64,000 nucleotides of DNA from an uncultured Oleispira sp. Its GTDB lineage: Bacteria > Pseudomonadota > Gammaproteobacteria > Pseudomonadales > Oceanobacteraceae. Below the pieces are notes generated by a model. The model had not been told where the DNA came from. It worked only from the letters and a program-made list of their open reading frames with translations, and searched no databases. The translations under genes were made by a program, and so were the position numbers. The stretch lies in the NCBI GenBank assembly GCA_913061415.1, contig CAJXUD010000002.1, positions 372,001-436,000 on the forward strand, written 5' to 3'. Positions 46,769 through 53,878 of the stretch are shown here, one piece after another; the stretch's first letter is position 1; every line of letters begins with the position of its first letter.

Positions 46769-48046
46769 CTATATTTTTCCACAGTCTAATTTATTTTGCC
46801 CAGGGACAACGCCTGTCATAATAGTGGTCTGATAATCAGTGCCATTGAAGGCCTGCTCAAAGATAGCTTGCTGATAACTGCACAGGCCGTCATCTCTTTT
46901 CATGGTGATAATGCCCTGTATGCGTCGCCCCGTTTGGATACCCGTAATTTTATGTCTTAGAATGCTCCAATCACGACTTGTTATATAGACATATTGCAGT
47001 TGCTCTTTCCATTGATAGCTTTTCGCCCAGTCTTGCGCGGCTATTAATGCACTTTGTTCTAAGTCGCTATCTTGCATGCCCTTGTCAGGTAGCTCGTTAT
47101 TGGCTGTTCGCTGAAGGTCTTGCTGGGCATAGCGAGCATCGACCGCTGCTTTGGCTTTTTCTGCATAGCTTTTTATTTGGCTTTCCATTTTGTTCTGCGC
47201 GGCCTGATCTTGGCTAATTTGGCGCATTGCTGTTTTGTCTTGGCCTAGCGCATTATAGTTATTGTTCTTTTCCCATAGCTGCTTGCCAAACGAGACGTTT
47301 GCAACCCAAAGCAGTCCGGTATCTTGCTCAATTAAAAAGCGCCCCATATGTCCCATTTCATAAACAGGCTTCCCAATTGCCTGACTCAATTCATCAACAT
47401 AAATGTAAGTACTGTTGGTACAGCTGCGGCAATTCATTCCTTCTAATACAATCTGCTTCTCTGGTTCGATTTTTACGTCTATCTGATCATATTGCTTACT
47501 ACCAACGGTTTGTCTAACGGCTGCGTAATAAGTGCCACTACCACCCGACACTTCAAATGCTGCAATACCCTCTCCTGTCATTAGGCGTTTAGACTCGGCT
47601 AATACAAACTCTTTGCCCTGCTCTAAACTGATCGTTGGGGTACCTTGTTTGCTGTACACATTGGCGTAAACAATTTTACTCCAAGCTTCCTTCCCGAGTG
47701 GTGCATCTGCCATGACGGATACAAAAGTATTTTCATCATAAGCAATCAGGTAAATTCCCATTGCGTTAAAAAATACCGGCCGCCCCAATTCATTAGAAGC
47801 ATCATCTTGCAACTTATAGCCAGCCGCAGGGCAGCGAGGGCACGCTTGAGTAGCCATCATTTTTTGTCCATTCATCTCGCCATATTCGACTTGTAGCTTC
47901 TGCGTTGGCCCGCCCGCACTGCGTTCAGGAATTGCCAGTTGATAAATTCCATTAACGTTTTCAGGGCTTAGCTCAAGTGCTTGGACAGTAAAGGGGGCTG
48001 ACAGGATTAATATTAAAAGTGATGAGGTCGTGAGGGGGTTTAGCAT
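46769..48046 (-). CDS. Exported protein with duplicated CxxC domain, function unknown
   Basis: 425 residues with a signal peptide (ends VQA). Two related halves: residues about 30-127 (NGIYQLAIPERS..., CPRC at 69-72, ELGRPVFFNAMG...) and about 165-263 (SGTYYAAVRQTV..., CRSC at 206-209, AIGKPVYEMGHMG...). Each has a CxxC followed some 20 residues later by a G-R/K-P-V turn and a GKxxW end. A third region (about 290-425) holds two further cysteines. The CxxC pairs could be redox or metal sites in the periplasm. I do not recognise a family. AGGAG lies just upstream of the ATG. Confidence 0.75.
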   Translation of the reverse strand: MLNPLTTSSLLILILSAPFTVQALELSPENVNGIYQLAIPERSAGGPTQKLQVEYGEMNGQKMMATQACPRCPAAGYKLQDDASNELGRPVFFNAMGIYLIAYDENTFVSVMADAPLGKEAWSKIVYANVYSKQGTPTISLEQGKEFVLAESKRLMTGEGIAAFEVSGGSGTYYAAVRQTVGSKQYDQIDVKIEPEKQIVLEGMNCRSCTNSTYIYVDELSQAIGKPVYEMGHMGRFLIEQDTGLLWVANVSFGKQLWEKNNNYNALGQDKTAMRQISQDQAAQNKMESQIKSYAEKAKAAVDARYAQQDLQRTANNELPDKGMQDSDLEQSALIAAQDWAKSYQWKEQLQYVYITSRDWSILRHKITGIQTGRRIQGIITMKRDDGLCSYQQAIFEQAFNGTDYQTTIMTGVVPGQNKLDCGKI

Positions 48047-48181
48047 AAAGACTCCTAATTAGCCTGCCGGAAGAGAGCGGCATATAAACGTATATTTTTT
48101 ACATACTATTAATAATAGCCACCCTGCCAGATTTGCAAGAAATTAAGGCGTATAAAACAGCTGTCTATTCGTTGGTAAAGT

Positions 48182-48236
48182 ACTAGAGGAGGCTACTGAA
48201 GGCAGAGCACTAGAGGAACAGTACTAAAGGGCTGTG
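48182..48236 (-). repeat. 13-14-bp tandem repeat, 4 degenerate copies, after the TIGR02450 stop
   Basis: Units on the plus strand: ACTAGAGGAGGCT, ACTGAAGGCAGAGC, ACTAGAGGAACAGT and ACTAAAGGGCTGTG. On the gene strand three of the four contain TAG. The array starts 12 bp past the stop at 48249. Confidence 0.75.
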
Positions 48237-48248
48237 GAATAGATTCTG

Positions 48249-48464
48249 TTATTTCCAACCTTGCAACCAAGTATCGGTATTTTTTAATTCTTTCCAATCA
48301 ATCGCTTCAGCACGGTTTGATAGAACAGCTTCTATTAGACAATGAACGACTTCACCCTCGTCATCGAGCTTCAATTCAGTGATCAAAAAATGTTTTTCTT
48401 TATTAACCGGTTTTACTGCTGTCCATTTGCTATTGAGTAATTTTTTAGGATTAATCGCATTCAT
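48249..48464 (-). CDS. TIGR02450-family Trp-rich small protein
   Basis: 71-residue protein with KWTAVKPVNKEKHFLITE at its centre, the hallmark of this conserved gammaproteobacterial family, and Trp in the C-terminal WLQGWK. Function unknown. It has no signal or membrane segment. Single gene with a four-copy tandem repeat just downstream. Confidence 0.85.
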   Translation of the reverse strand: MNAINPKKLLNSKWTAVKPVNKEKHFLITELKLDDEGEVVHCLIEAVLSNRAEAIDWKELKNTDTWLQGWK

Positions 48465-48609
48465 GATAAAAGTATTCCTAATGTTTGAATATTCATAAGT
48501 TTAATATTCTTATAACGGTATATTAGTCTGATAAATATAGCTAAATAATATATGGGAAAATAAAAAAGAGACCATTAAGATAGAGCCCAATAAAGTATCA
48601 GCTGATTTT

Positions 48610-49122
48610 TTAATCGTATTCAAAAACTCTTTTTAGCTTCAACTCTCGTATTAAAGAATACATACTGGTCATTAAAGCCAAGCTATTAGAGATCAATCCC
48701 GCATAGGATGAAACTAAAATATTATGTCCAATCCAAGCAAAAATACACAACAGTAAGAATATTCGTAATCGTTTAAGATTAATCTGTAAATTGCCTATAC
48801 AAAAAAATATCAATGCGAGCGATGAAAATATTGAAGCACTGCCCTGCCAAGTAAACCAACATACCACAGGAGTCAGTAAGATAGACGCTAAATATACAGA
48901 TTTGAACTTAGGGTGTGATTCTAACGGAATCGCTAATGAGGCCTGTAAAGCAGCCAATAACATGACGACTGAGCCAGTATAGGCATTCAGCAATGAAAAG
49001 TGAATACACATAAATAGTGCCGCAATCACCTGCCCTATAAGTAAAAACTGACGGCGTTTTAATAATGGCCAAAGTGTATTGGACAAAATGCCCAGTGCAC
49101 CCAATACGGTTGCTAATTCCAT
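48610..49122 (-). CDS. ygjV: YgjV-family inner-membrane protein
   Basis: 170 residues, almost entirely hydrophobic, with about six membrane segments; GALGILSNTLWPLLKRRQFLLIGQ and GNLQINLKRLRIF are typical of the YgjV/Imp family. No known function. It follows a SUFU-like gene by 27 bp on the same strand, so the two may be co-transcribed. Confidence 0.78.
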   Translation of the reverse strand: MELATVLGALGILSNTLWPLLKRRQFLLIGQVIAALFMCIHFSLLNAYTGSVVMLLAALQASLAIPLESHPKFKSVYLASILLTPVVCWFTWQGSASIFSSLALIFFCIGNLQINLKRLRIFLLLCIFAWIGHNILVSSYAGLISNSLALMTSMYSLIRELKLKRVFEYD

Positions 49123-49149
49123 CTTTTTATTTCGCTAAATAATGCTATT

Positions 49150-49794
49150 TCAAATACACGCATCGCGCCTAACTTCAACCAAGCTCAACTCTGCGTCATG
49201 AATGGCCACATCAAATGATTCAATACCACTGTTCTTGATTAATGCATACTCACTCTCAAAGATAGGAATAACCCAACTGAGTTTTACATGCTGCATTCCG
49301 ATATAAAAGTTATTGAGTTCATTTGGTTCACCCCGAGGTTCATCAAATAATAACGCTTTTGGCCAATTTTCTGGAACTCGCTCAATTACTTGCGCCGGTA
49401 GTATTTCTTCAGCGACCAGATTACGTTTAAGAGCATTGATAATGTATTTTGATATTTCACAAATATAATTACTAATGGCGTCTACTTCGTCATCAACAAT
49501 ATCATAAGGTAAAGCCATCAGCAGTTCTGAGCTGCAACTTTTGCCATCATCAAACTTGCAGGATGATAAGCCGATGGTCGCGACTCTCGATACCTGATCC
49601 ATATCTTCACCAGGGAAAACATACACTTCAACTATTTCTGCTTTATTAAAGGTATTATTGGTCGACATGATATGTCGAGTTTCTGGCATGCCCCAGCATT
49701 TAATATACTCAGCTAGGATGATTGATCGCTTTATATCACATTCTAAATCTAGATCATGATCAAAGCACTCATCCGAATCTGCAGTAGAATTCAT
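49150..49794 (-). CDS. Suppressor-of-fused-like (SUFU) domain protein
   Basis: 214-residue acidic cytoplasmic protein. The middle and C-terminal parts (LPYDIVDDEVDAISNYI, VPENWPKALLFDEP, LSWVIPIFESEYALI) resemble bacterial SUFU-domain proteins, a fold often used as immunity proteins beside polymorphic toxins. No toxin gene is visible nearby, so the role here is open. The assignment is by remembered pattern and is moderate. Probably first gene of a two-gene unit with ygjV. Confidence 0.6.
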   Translation of the reverse strand: MNSTADSDECFDHDLDLECDIKRSIILAEYIKCWGMPETRHIMSTNNTFNKAEIVEVYVFPGEDMDQVSRVATIGLSSCKFDDGKSCSSELLMALPYDIVDDEVDAISNYICEISKYIINALKRNLVAEEILPAQVIERVPENWPKALLFDEPRGEPNELNNFYIGMQHVKLSWVIPIFESEYALIKNSGIESFDVAIHDAELSLVEVRRDACI

Positions 49795-49959
49795 TCTTTA
49801 CACCTTTGTCTTTTTAAATACGTAGAAACATATCGTGCTAGATTAATACAGCATCAGCCTGAATCCAATCGTGGGTTGATTTTATCTATGAATAACTATT
49901 CAATTACAACCTAATTAAAATAAAGATTAACGCAATATACGCTAAATCTTGGAGTGTCT

Positions 49960-50496
49960 ATGAACATCATTGCCTTTGCTGCTAGTAACCATAAAGCCTC
50001 TATAAACAGACAGCTAGTAGGCTACGCTGCTAGCTTATTAGACAAGGTAGAGAGAGTTGAGGTGTTAGACCTTAACGAGTATGAGATGCCTTTATTCAGC
50101 CAAGACGTGGAAGCAAAAATTGGCCACCCTCAACAGGCCAAAGATTTTTTAGCCAAGATTGCTAATAGCGATGGCGTAATTATTTCATTCGCCGAGCATA
50201 ATGGTTCTTACACAGCGGCGTATAAGAATATTTTTGACTGGTGTTCACGTATCGAACCTAAAATCTTTAACGGCAAGCCAATGGTTTTATTATCCACATC
50301 ACCTGGCGCTAGAGGTGGCGCGACGGTATTAGCCACCGCTGTTGATTCTATGCCGCGCTTTGGTGGTATTGTAAAAGCCAGCTTATCTGTTCCTAGCTTT
50401 AACGATAATTTTGATACGGATAAACAGTGCTTAACTCATGAAGAGCTCAACTTGCAGTTGGCCGATGCGGTGAGTCATTTAAATCACTTGAAGTAA
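49960..50496 (+). CDS. NADPH-dependent FMN reductase
   Basis: Flavodoxin-like FMN reductase of the SsuE/ChrR/YieF type. MNIIAFAASNHKASINRQL is the FMN phosphate loop, AEHNGSYTAAYKNIFDW the central flavin-binding block (usual form EYNxSxPxxLKNxxDW), and SPGARGGA follows. 178 residues is normal. ATG at 49960 has GGAG five bases upstream; GTG at 49954 would overlap it. Substrate (quinone, chromate or flavin supply) unknown. It converges on ohrR. Confidence 0.87.
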   Translation: MNIIAFAASNHKASINRQLVGYAASLLDKVERVEVLDLNEYEMPLFSQDVEAKIGHPQQAKDFLAKIANSDGVIISFAEHNGSYTAAYKNIFDWCSRIEPKIFNGKPMVLLSTSPGARGGATVLATAVDSMPRFGGIVKASLSVPSFNDNFDTDKQCLTHEELNLQLADAVSHLNHLK

Positions 50497-50514
50497 GCAT
50501 TACTCGATTTTTTG

Positions 50515-50542
50515 CTGCGGTATTAATGATTAAATGCCGCAG
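50515..50542. other. Hairpin between convergent FMN reductase and ohrR genes
   Basis: CTGCGG and CCGCAG (50515-50520, 50537-50542) form a 6-bp stem that can extend through partly complementary TATTA/TAAAT. No U-tract follows on either strand. Confidence 0.4.
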
Positions 50543-50572
50543 TGTGTTTCCTTCAAATGACTAAAACACCCA

Positions 50573-51028
50573 TCAAAATGATTCAATCGTTTTAGACTCA
50601 GATAAATCTTCCACAACTAAATCCAATAACTGCATCAACTGTTGTGCTTGAGCGCTATCAATACTATTAAATTTGCACCCTATTTGCTTAGGAATGTGCG
50701 CCGCTTTTTTCTTTAATGCTTGCCCTTCGCTTGTTAGCTGAACAAGGCGCTTACGCTTATCTTGTGCGTCTTTTATTATTTCAAGCAGCTGCTTGTCGGC
50801 CATTTTCTTTAGAATCTGGGTCATCGCGCCACCATCAATTGCCGTTTTTTCTAACAACTCTGCAATGGTGATTTTATCTTGCTCCCACAATGCCATCATC
50901 ACAACATACTGAGGGTAGGTGATATTGAGTTCGCTTAGCGGCTCGCGATAAGCCCGCACGATGCTGTTTGACGCCATATATAAGCGGTGGCAGAGCTGAT
51001 TTTTTAGCTTTAGTTGTTCGTATGACAT
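50573..51028 (-). CDS. ohrR: Organic-hydroperoxide-sensing MarR repressor OhrR
   Basis: MarR-family dimer of 151 residues. LKNQLCHRLYMASN places the peroxide-sensing Cys at position 13, as in OhrR proteins (LENQLCF). The winged helix includes LNITYPQYVVMMALWE, IDGGAMTQILKKM (recognition helix) and DKRKRLVQLT (wing). It is divergent from ohr with two palindromic sites between them, the normal arrangement in which oxidised OhrR leaves its operator and ohr is induced. Confidence 0.92.
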   Translation of the reverse strand: MSYEQLKLKNQLCHRLYMASNSIVRAYREPLSELNITYPQYVVMMALWEQDKITIAELLEKTAIDGGAMTQILKKMADKQLLEIIKDAQDKRKRLVQLTSEGQALKKKAAHIPKQIGCKFNSIDSAQAQQLMQLLDLVVEDLSESKTIESF

Positions 51029-51052
51029 AAGTATCTCCTATGCCCACATATT

Positions 51053-51068
51053 AATTTGCACACAAAGT
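51053..51068. promoter_or_regulatory. Second, degenerate OhrR-like operator
   Basis: AATTTGCACACAAAGT matches the core of the perfect palindrome at 51109 in 13 of 16 positions. It lies 25 bp from the ohrR start, suggesting autoregulation. Confidence 0.55.
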
Positions 51069-51108
51069 ATTTGCAATCTCTAATTGCCTAGTATATCTTA
51101 TTAATCAA

Positions 51109-51128
51109 ATACTTTGCATGCAAAGTAT
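51109..51128. promoter_or_regulatory. Likely OhrR operator, perfect 20-bp palindrome
   Basis: ATACTTTGCATGCAAAGTAT is an exact palindrome in the 142-bp region between divergent ohrR and ohr, 43 bp from the ohr start. Position and symmetry suit a MarR-family dimer; the base sequence differs from the TACAATT-type OhrR box known in Bacillus and Xanthomonas. Confidence 0.75.
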
Positions 51129-51170
51129 ATTGCGTAAATAAGACAACCGACATACTCTTGGAGTTTCAAC

Positions 51171-51599
51171 ATGAATGTATTACAAAATATCGCTTACACC
51201 GCCAAAGCAACTGCAACTGGTGGGCGTGAAGGTAGCGCAAAAACAGATGATGGTCGTTTAGACTTAACACTATCCACACCTAAGGGCTTAGGTGGTGATG
51301 ATGGTCAAGGTACCAACCCAGAGCAGTTATTTGCCGCAGGTTATGCTGCGTGTTTTATTGGTGCGCTTAAGTTTGTTGCTGGCCAAGAAAAAATCAGCCT
51401 ACCAGCCGATACCCACATCAACTCAGAAGTTTCTATTGGCGCTATCGAGGGTGGTTTTGGTATTGCGGTTAAGCTTGCGGTCTCTCTAGGTGACATGGAT
51501 AAAGCAGACGCTGAGATCATTGTCGAGAAAGCACACAAGGTATGCCCCTATTCAAATGCTACTCGTGGCAATATTGAAGTAACTCTTTCGGTGATTTAA
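51171..51599 (+). CDS. ohr: Organic hydroperoxide reductase Ohr
   Basis: Thiol peroxidase that reduces lipid and organic hydroperoxides with lipoyl or thiol donors. 142 residues. Reactive Cys61 (GYAACF), resolving Cys125 (KVCPYSNATRGN), Arg19 and Glu51 are all present at the positions used in Xylella and Pseudomonas Ohr. Cytoplasmic. GGAG precedes the ATG. A strong terminator follows at 51634. Divergent from its regulator ohrR. Confidence 0.95.
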   Translation: MNVLQNIAYTAKATATGGREGSAKTDDGRLDLTLSTPKGLGGDDGQGTNPEQLFAAGYAACFIGALKFVAGQEKISLPADTHINSEVSIGAIEGGFGIAVKLAVSLGDMDKADAEIIVEKAHKVCPYSNATRGNIEVTLSVI

Positions 51600-51633
51600 T
51601 CCATAGAGCTTTGATAAATATTGCCTTCATAAG

Positions 51634-51671
51634 AAAGCACATACTCTGATAAGGGGTATGTGCTTTTTTTT
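51634..51671 (+). terminator. Intrinsic terminator of ohr
   Basis: AAGCACATAC, 11-base loop, GTATGTGCTT then a T-run to 51671: perfect 10-bp stem. It overlaps the farthest upstream possible start of the next gene (51658), which argues for the later ATG at 51754. Confidence 0.92.
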
Positions 51672-51753
51672 CTCAATACAACTCGCGTATAAAAATGTTA
51701 CGTTAAGAACTATAAAAATTAAAACAATATCAGTTTTTAAAGGGAATATCAGC

Positions 51754-52839
51754 ATGAGCAGCGCAATCAAAAAAGGACTGGCGGGTAGCGCACTTCTACT
51801 CGTAGGCTATTTAGCATTTTGGCCTGTCGCGGTTGACCCAGTTGCATGGCAAGCACCGATTAATCCTGGTTATAGCGGTGATTTTTCTCCAAACCAAGCA
51901 CTGAGTCAAATCACGCGTATTGAATTACAAAACGAGATAGGCCCTGAAGATTTAGCGCTTAGTAAAGACGGCCATGTCTATTTCGCACTGCTCAGCGGAG
52001 CCATTAAATTTTTAGATTCGAACGGAAACATTCAGCCTTGGGTGAATACGGGCGGCCGCCCTTTGGGCATAGAGTTTGATCAGCAAGGTAACTTATTAGT
52101 CGCCGATGCATTCAAGGGTTTGTTGAAGGTTTCTGCCGACGGCAAGATCACCACCTTGGTTGATCGTATTGATGGCATGGCTATTAAGTACGCAGACGAT
52201 GTCGATGTTGCGAGCAACGGCAATATTTATTTTTCGGATGCATCGTCTAAATTTCATGCAGAACAATACGGTACTTATGGCGCGAGTTTACTCGATATTA
52301 ATGAGCACGGTGGTCATGGTCGCATCATTGAATACAACCCCAATACACAAACCTCTACCGTATTAGCCGCAGGGATTAACTTTGCGAATGGCGTCACCTT
52401 GAGTCATGACGAACAGTTTGTTTTGTTTAATGAAACCGGCAGTTATCGAGTAATGCGCTTAGGGTTAAGCGGTGAGCAACGCGGAGCATTAGAGGTGGTG
52501 ATCGATAACTTACCCAGTTTTCCCGATAACATCGCCCGCGGCAGTAATGGTGTGTATTGGTTGGGTCTGGTCAGCCCACGCAGTAAGCCTTTAGATAGGC
52601 TGTCTGATTCACCTAACTTGCGTAAAGTGATTCAGCGCTTGCCTGAGTTTTTACGCCCAAAGGCACAGCACTATGGTCACCTTATCGCGATCAACGATAC
52701 CGGAGAGGTGGTCTTTAACTTGCAAGATCCTCTCGGCATTTATGGTCATACAACTGGCGCATTAGAAGTTGGCGATAAGCTGTATGTCAGCAGTTTGCAT
52801 GAAACGGCTTTGGGGATGATCGACAATATGAATCGTTGA
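51754..52839 (+). CDS. SMP-30/strictosidine synthase-like beta-propeller protein
   Basis: About 361 residues. One N-terminal membrane helix (KKGLAGSALLLVGYLAFWPVA) is followed by a six-bladed propeller with GPEDLALSKDGHVYF, GRPLGIEFDQQGNLLVADA, YADDVDVASNGNIYFSDASS and ANGVTLSHDEQFVLF, matching the strictosidine-synthase/gluconolactonase-like family (including APMAP-type proteins). Probably a lactonase or arylesterase anchored facing the periplasm; substrate unknown. ATG at 51754 has AAGGGA upstream. Its stop codon begins a four-copy tandem repeat shared with the convergent rsuA gene. Confidence 0.82.
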   Translation: MSSAIKKGLAGSALLLVGYLAFWPVAVDPVAWQAPINPGYSGDFSPNQALSQITRIELQNEIGPEDLALSKDGHVYFALLSGAIKFLDSNGNIQPWVNTGGRPLGIEFDQQGNLLVADAFKGLLKVSADGKITTLVDRIDGMAIKYADDVDVASNGNIYFSDASSKFHAEQYGTYGASLLDINEHGGHGRIIEYNPNTQTSTVLAAGINFANGVTLSHDEQFVLFNETGSYRVMRLGLSGEQRGALEVVIDNLPSFPDNIARGSNGVYWLGLVSPRSKPLDRLSDSPNLRKVIQRLPEFLRPKAQHYGHLIAINDTGEVVFNLQDPLGIYGHTTGALEVGDKLYVSSLHETALGMIDNMNR

Positions 52840-52893
52840 TTCAGCAGGAGAGACTCAGCATAAGAGATTCGGCATGAGAGATTCGGTAAGAAT
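52838..52893 (+). repeat. 14-bp tandem repeat, 4 copies, starting on the SMP-30 stop codon
   Basis: GATTCAGCAGGAGA, GACTCAGCATAAGA, GATTCGGCATGAGA and GATTCGGTAAGAAT, contiguous from 52838 to 52893. The first unit begins inside the stop codon TGA (52837-52839), and the array fills nearly the whole space to the rsuA stop at 52900. Confidence 0.88.
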
Positions 52894-52899
52894 GAAAGG

Positions 52900-53631
52900 C
52901 TAACGCGTAAAGGAGGAAACTTCATGTGCGGTTAAAAAACGCCAGTGTCCTTCTTCAACGTCAAGCTGGACCTCCCCAATTTTTTCACGATGCAAACTGA
53001 GCACACGATTTCCCACCGCGGCAAACATACGCTTCACCTGATGATATTTTCCTTCGGTTATTGTCAGTAGCACTTCTCTGCTTTCCTTTTTTATACTCGG
53101 CAGAACCTCTAATAACGCGGACTGAGTAAGTCCTTGCTCACCTTGCAACTGAATACCCTGCTTAAATCGCTCAACAAGGGGGGCAATTTTATGCTCTGGA
53201 ATACCATACGATAATCCAACTCGGTAAATCTTCTTACAGTCTTTATCGGGGCGCGTAATGTTGTAAGTCCAGCGGCCATCATCGGTGATTAATACTAAAC
53301 CGGTGGTATCCACATCTAAGCGGCCTGCAATGTGCAGTTCGTCTCTGTTGAGTCCGTGTACACCATCAGTATCCAATTGATTAAAAAGCGAGGGATAATC
53401 ACCATCGGTATTTGAGCAAATCGTATTGGCTGGCTTATGCATTAACAAATAACGAAAAGGTCGTGGTTTCAAGCGCTGACCATTTAGCGTGATGAGATTA
53501 TTTTCGTGAACTTGAGTTGATTCGTCTAATACTATTAGGTCATTTACAAGAATATGACCCGCATGTATTTCCTGAATGGCCTCTCGCTTAGTAAGCTCTG
53601 TACTTTTACAAATGAATTTGTCTAGACGCAT
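52900..53631 (-). CDS. rsuA: 16S rRNA pseudouridine(516) synthase RsuA
   Basis: S4 RNA-binding domain (about residues 1-55, starting MRLDKF as in E. coli RsuA) and a TruA/RsuA catalytic domain. Catalytic Asp106 in AGRLDVDTTGL, then LVLITDDGRW, CKKIYRV and EGKYHQVKRMFAAVGNRV. 243 residues against 231. TTG at 53643 would add four residues; I chose ATG at 53631 by homology. A lone gene, convergent with the SMP-30-like gene. Confidence 0.92.
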   Translation of the reverse strand: MRLDKFICKSTELTKREAIQEIHAGHILVNDLIVLDESTQVHENNLITLNGQRLKPRPFRYLLMHKPANTICSNTDGDYPSLFNQLDTDGVHGLNRDELHIAGRLDVDTTGLVLITDDGRWTYNITRPDKDCKKIYRVGLSYGIPEHKIAPLVERFKQGIQLQGEQGLTQSALLEVLPSIKKESREVLLTITEGKYHQVKRMFAAVGNRVLSLHREKIGEVQLDVEEGHWRFLTAHEVSSFTR

Positions 53632-53753
53632 ATCGATAAACAATTGAAGGTGAGCTTCTATAATAAAGCGATGTGGCTTTAATGAATAGCACAGATAAAA
53701 CGATGACGTCTTTAGGCTACCGTATTTTGACGACAGACCTGTATGCGATACTC

Positions 53754-53818
53754 AGTAGGTATTAATATTAAGTAGCTATTGTTATAAGTAGCTATTGTTA
53801 TAAGTAGCTATTATTAAT
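53754..53818. repeat. 16-bp tandem repeat, 3-4 copies, in the divergent rsuA/cyclase region
   Basis: AGTAGCTATTGTTATA occurs twice exactly (53771-53786, 53787-53802), followed by AGTAGCTATTATTAAT (53803-53818) and preceded by a diverged AGTAGGTATTAATATT (53754-53769). Unlike the others it is upstream of both flanking genes (rsuA start 53631, cyclase start 53879), so copy number could alter promoter spacing. Confidence 0.88.
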
Positions 53819-53878
53819 AATACCCATAAAATATACGCCCTATTCACCGCCTGTTTGTTAGAGCACGTTTTTTGACTA

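Noticed and set aside
51658..51753. Start of the SMP-30-like gene at 51658
   Set aside because: That start lies within the ohr terminator; the ATG at 51754 has a good ribosome site.
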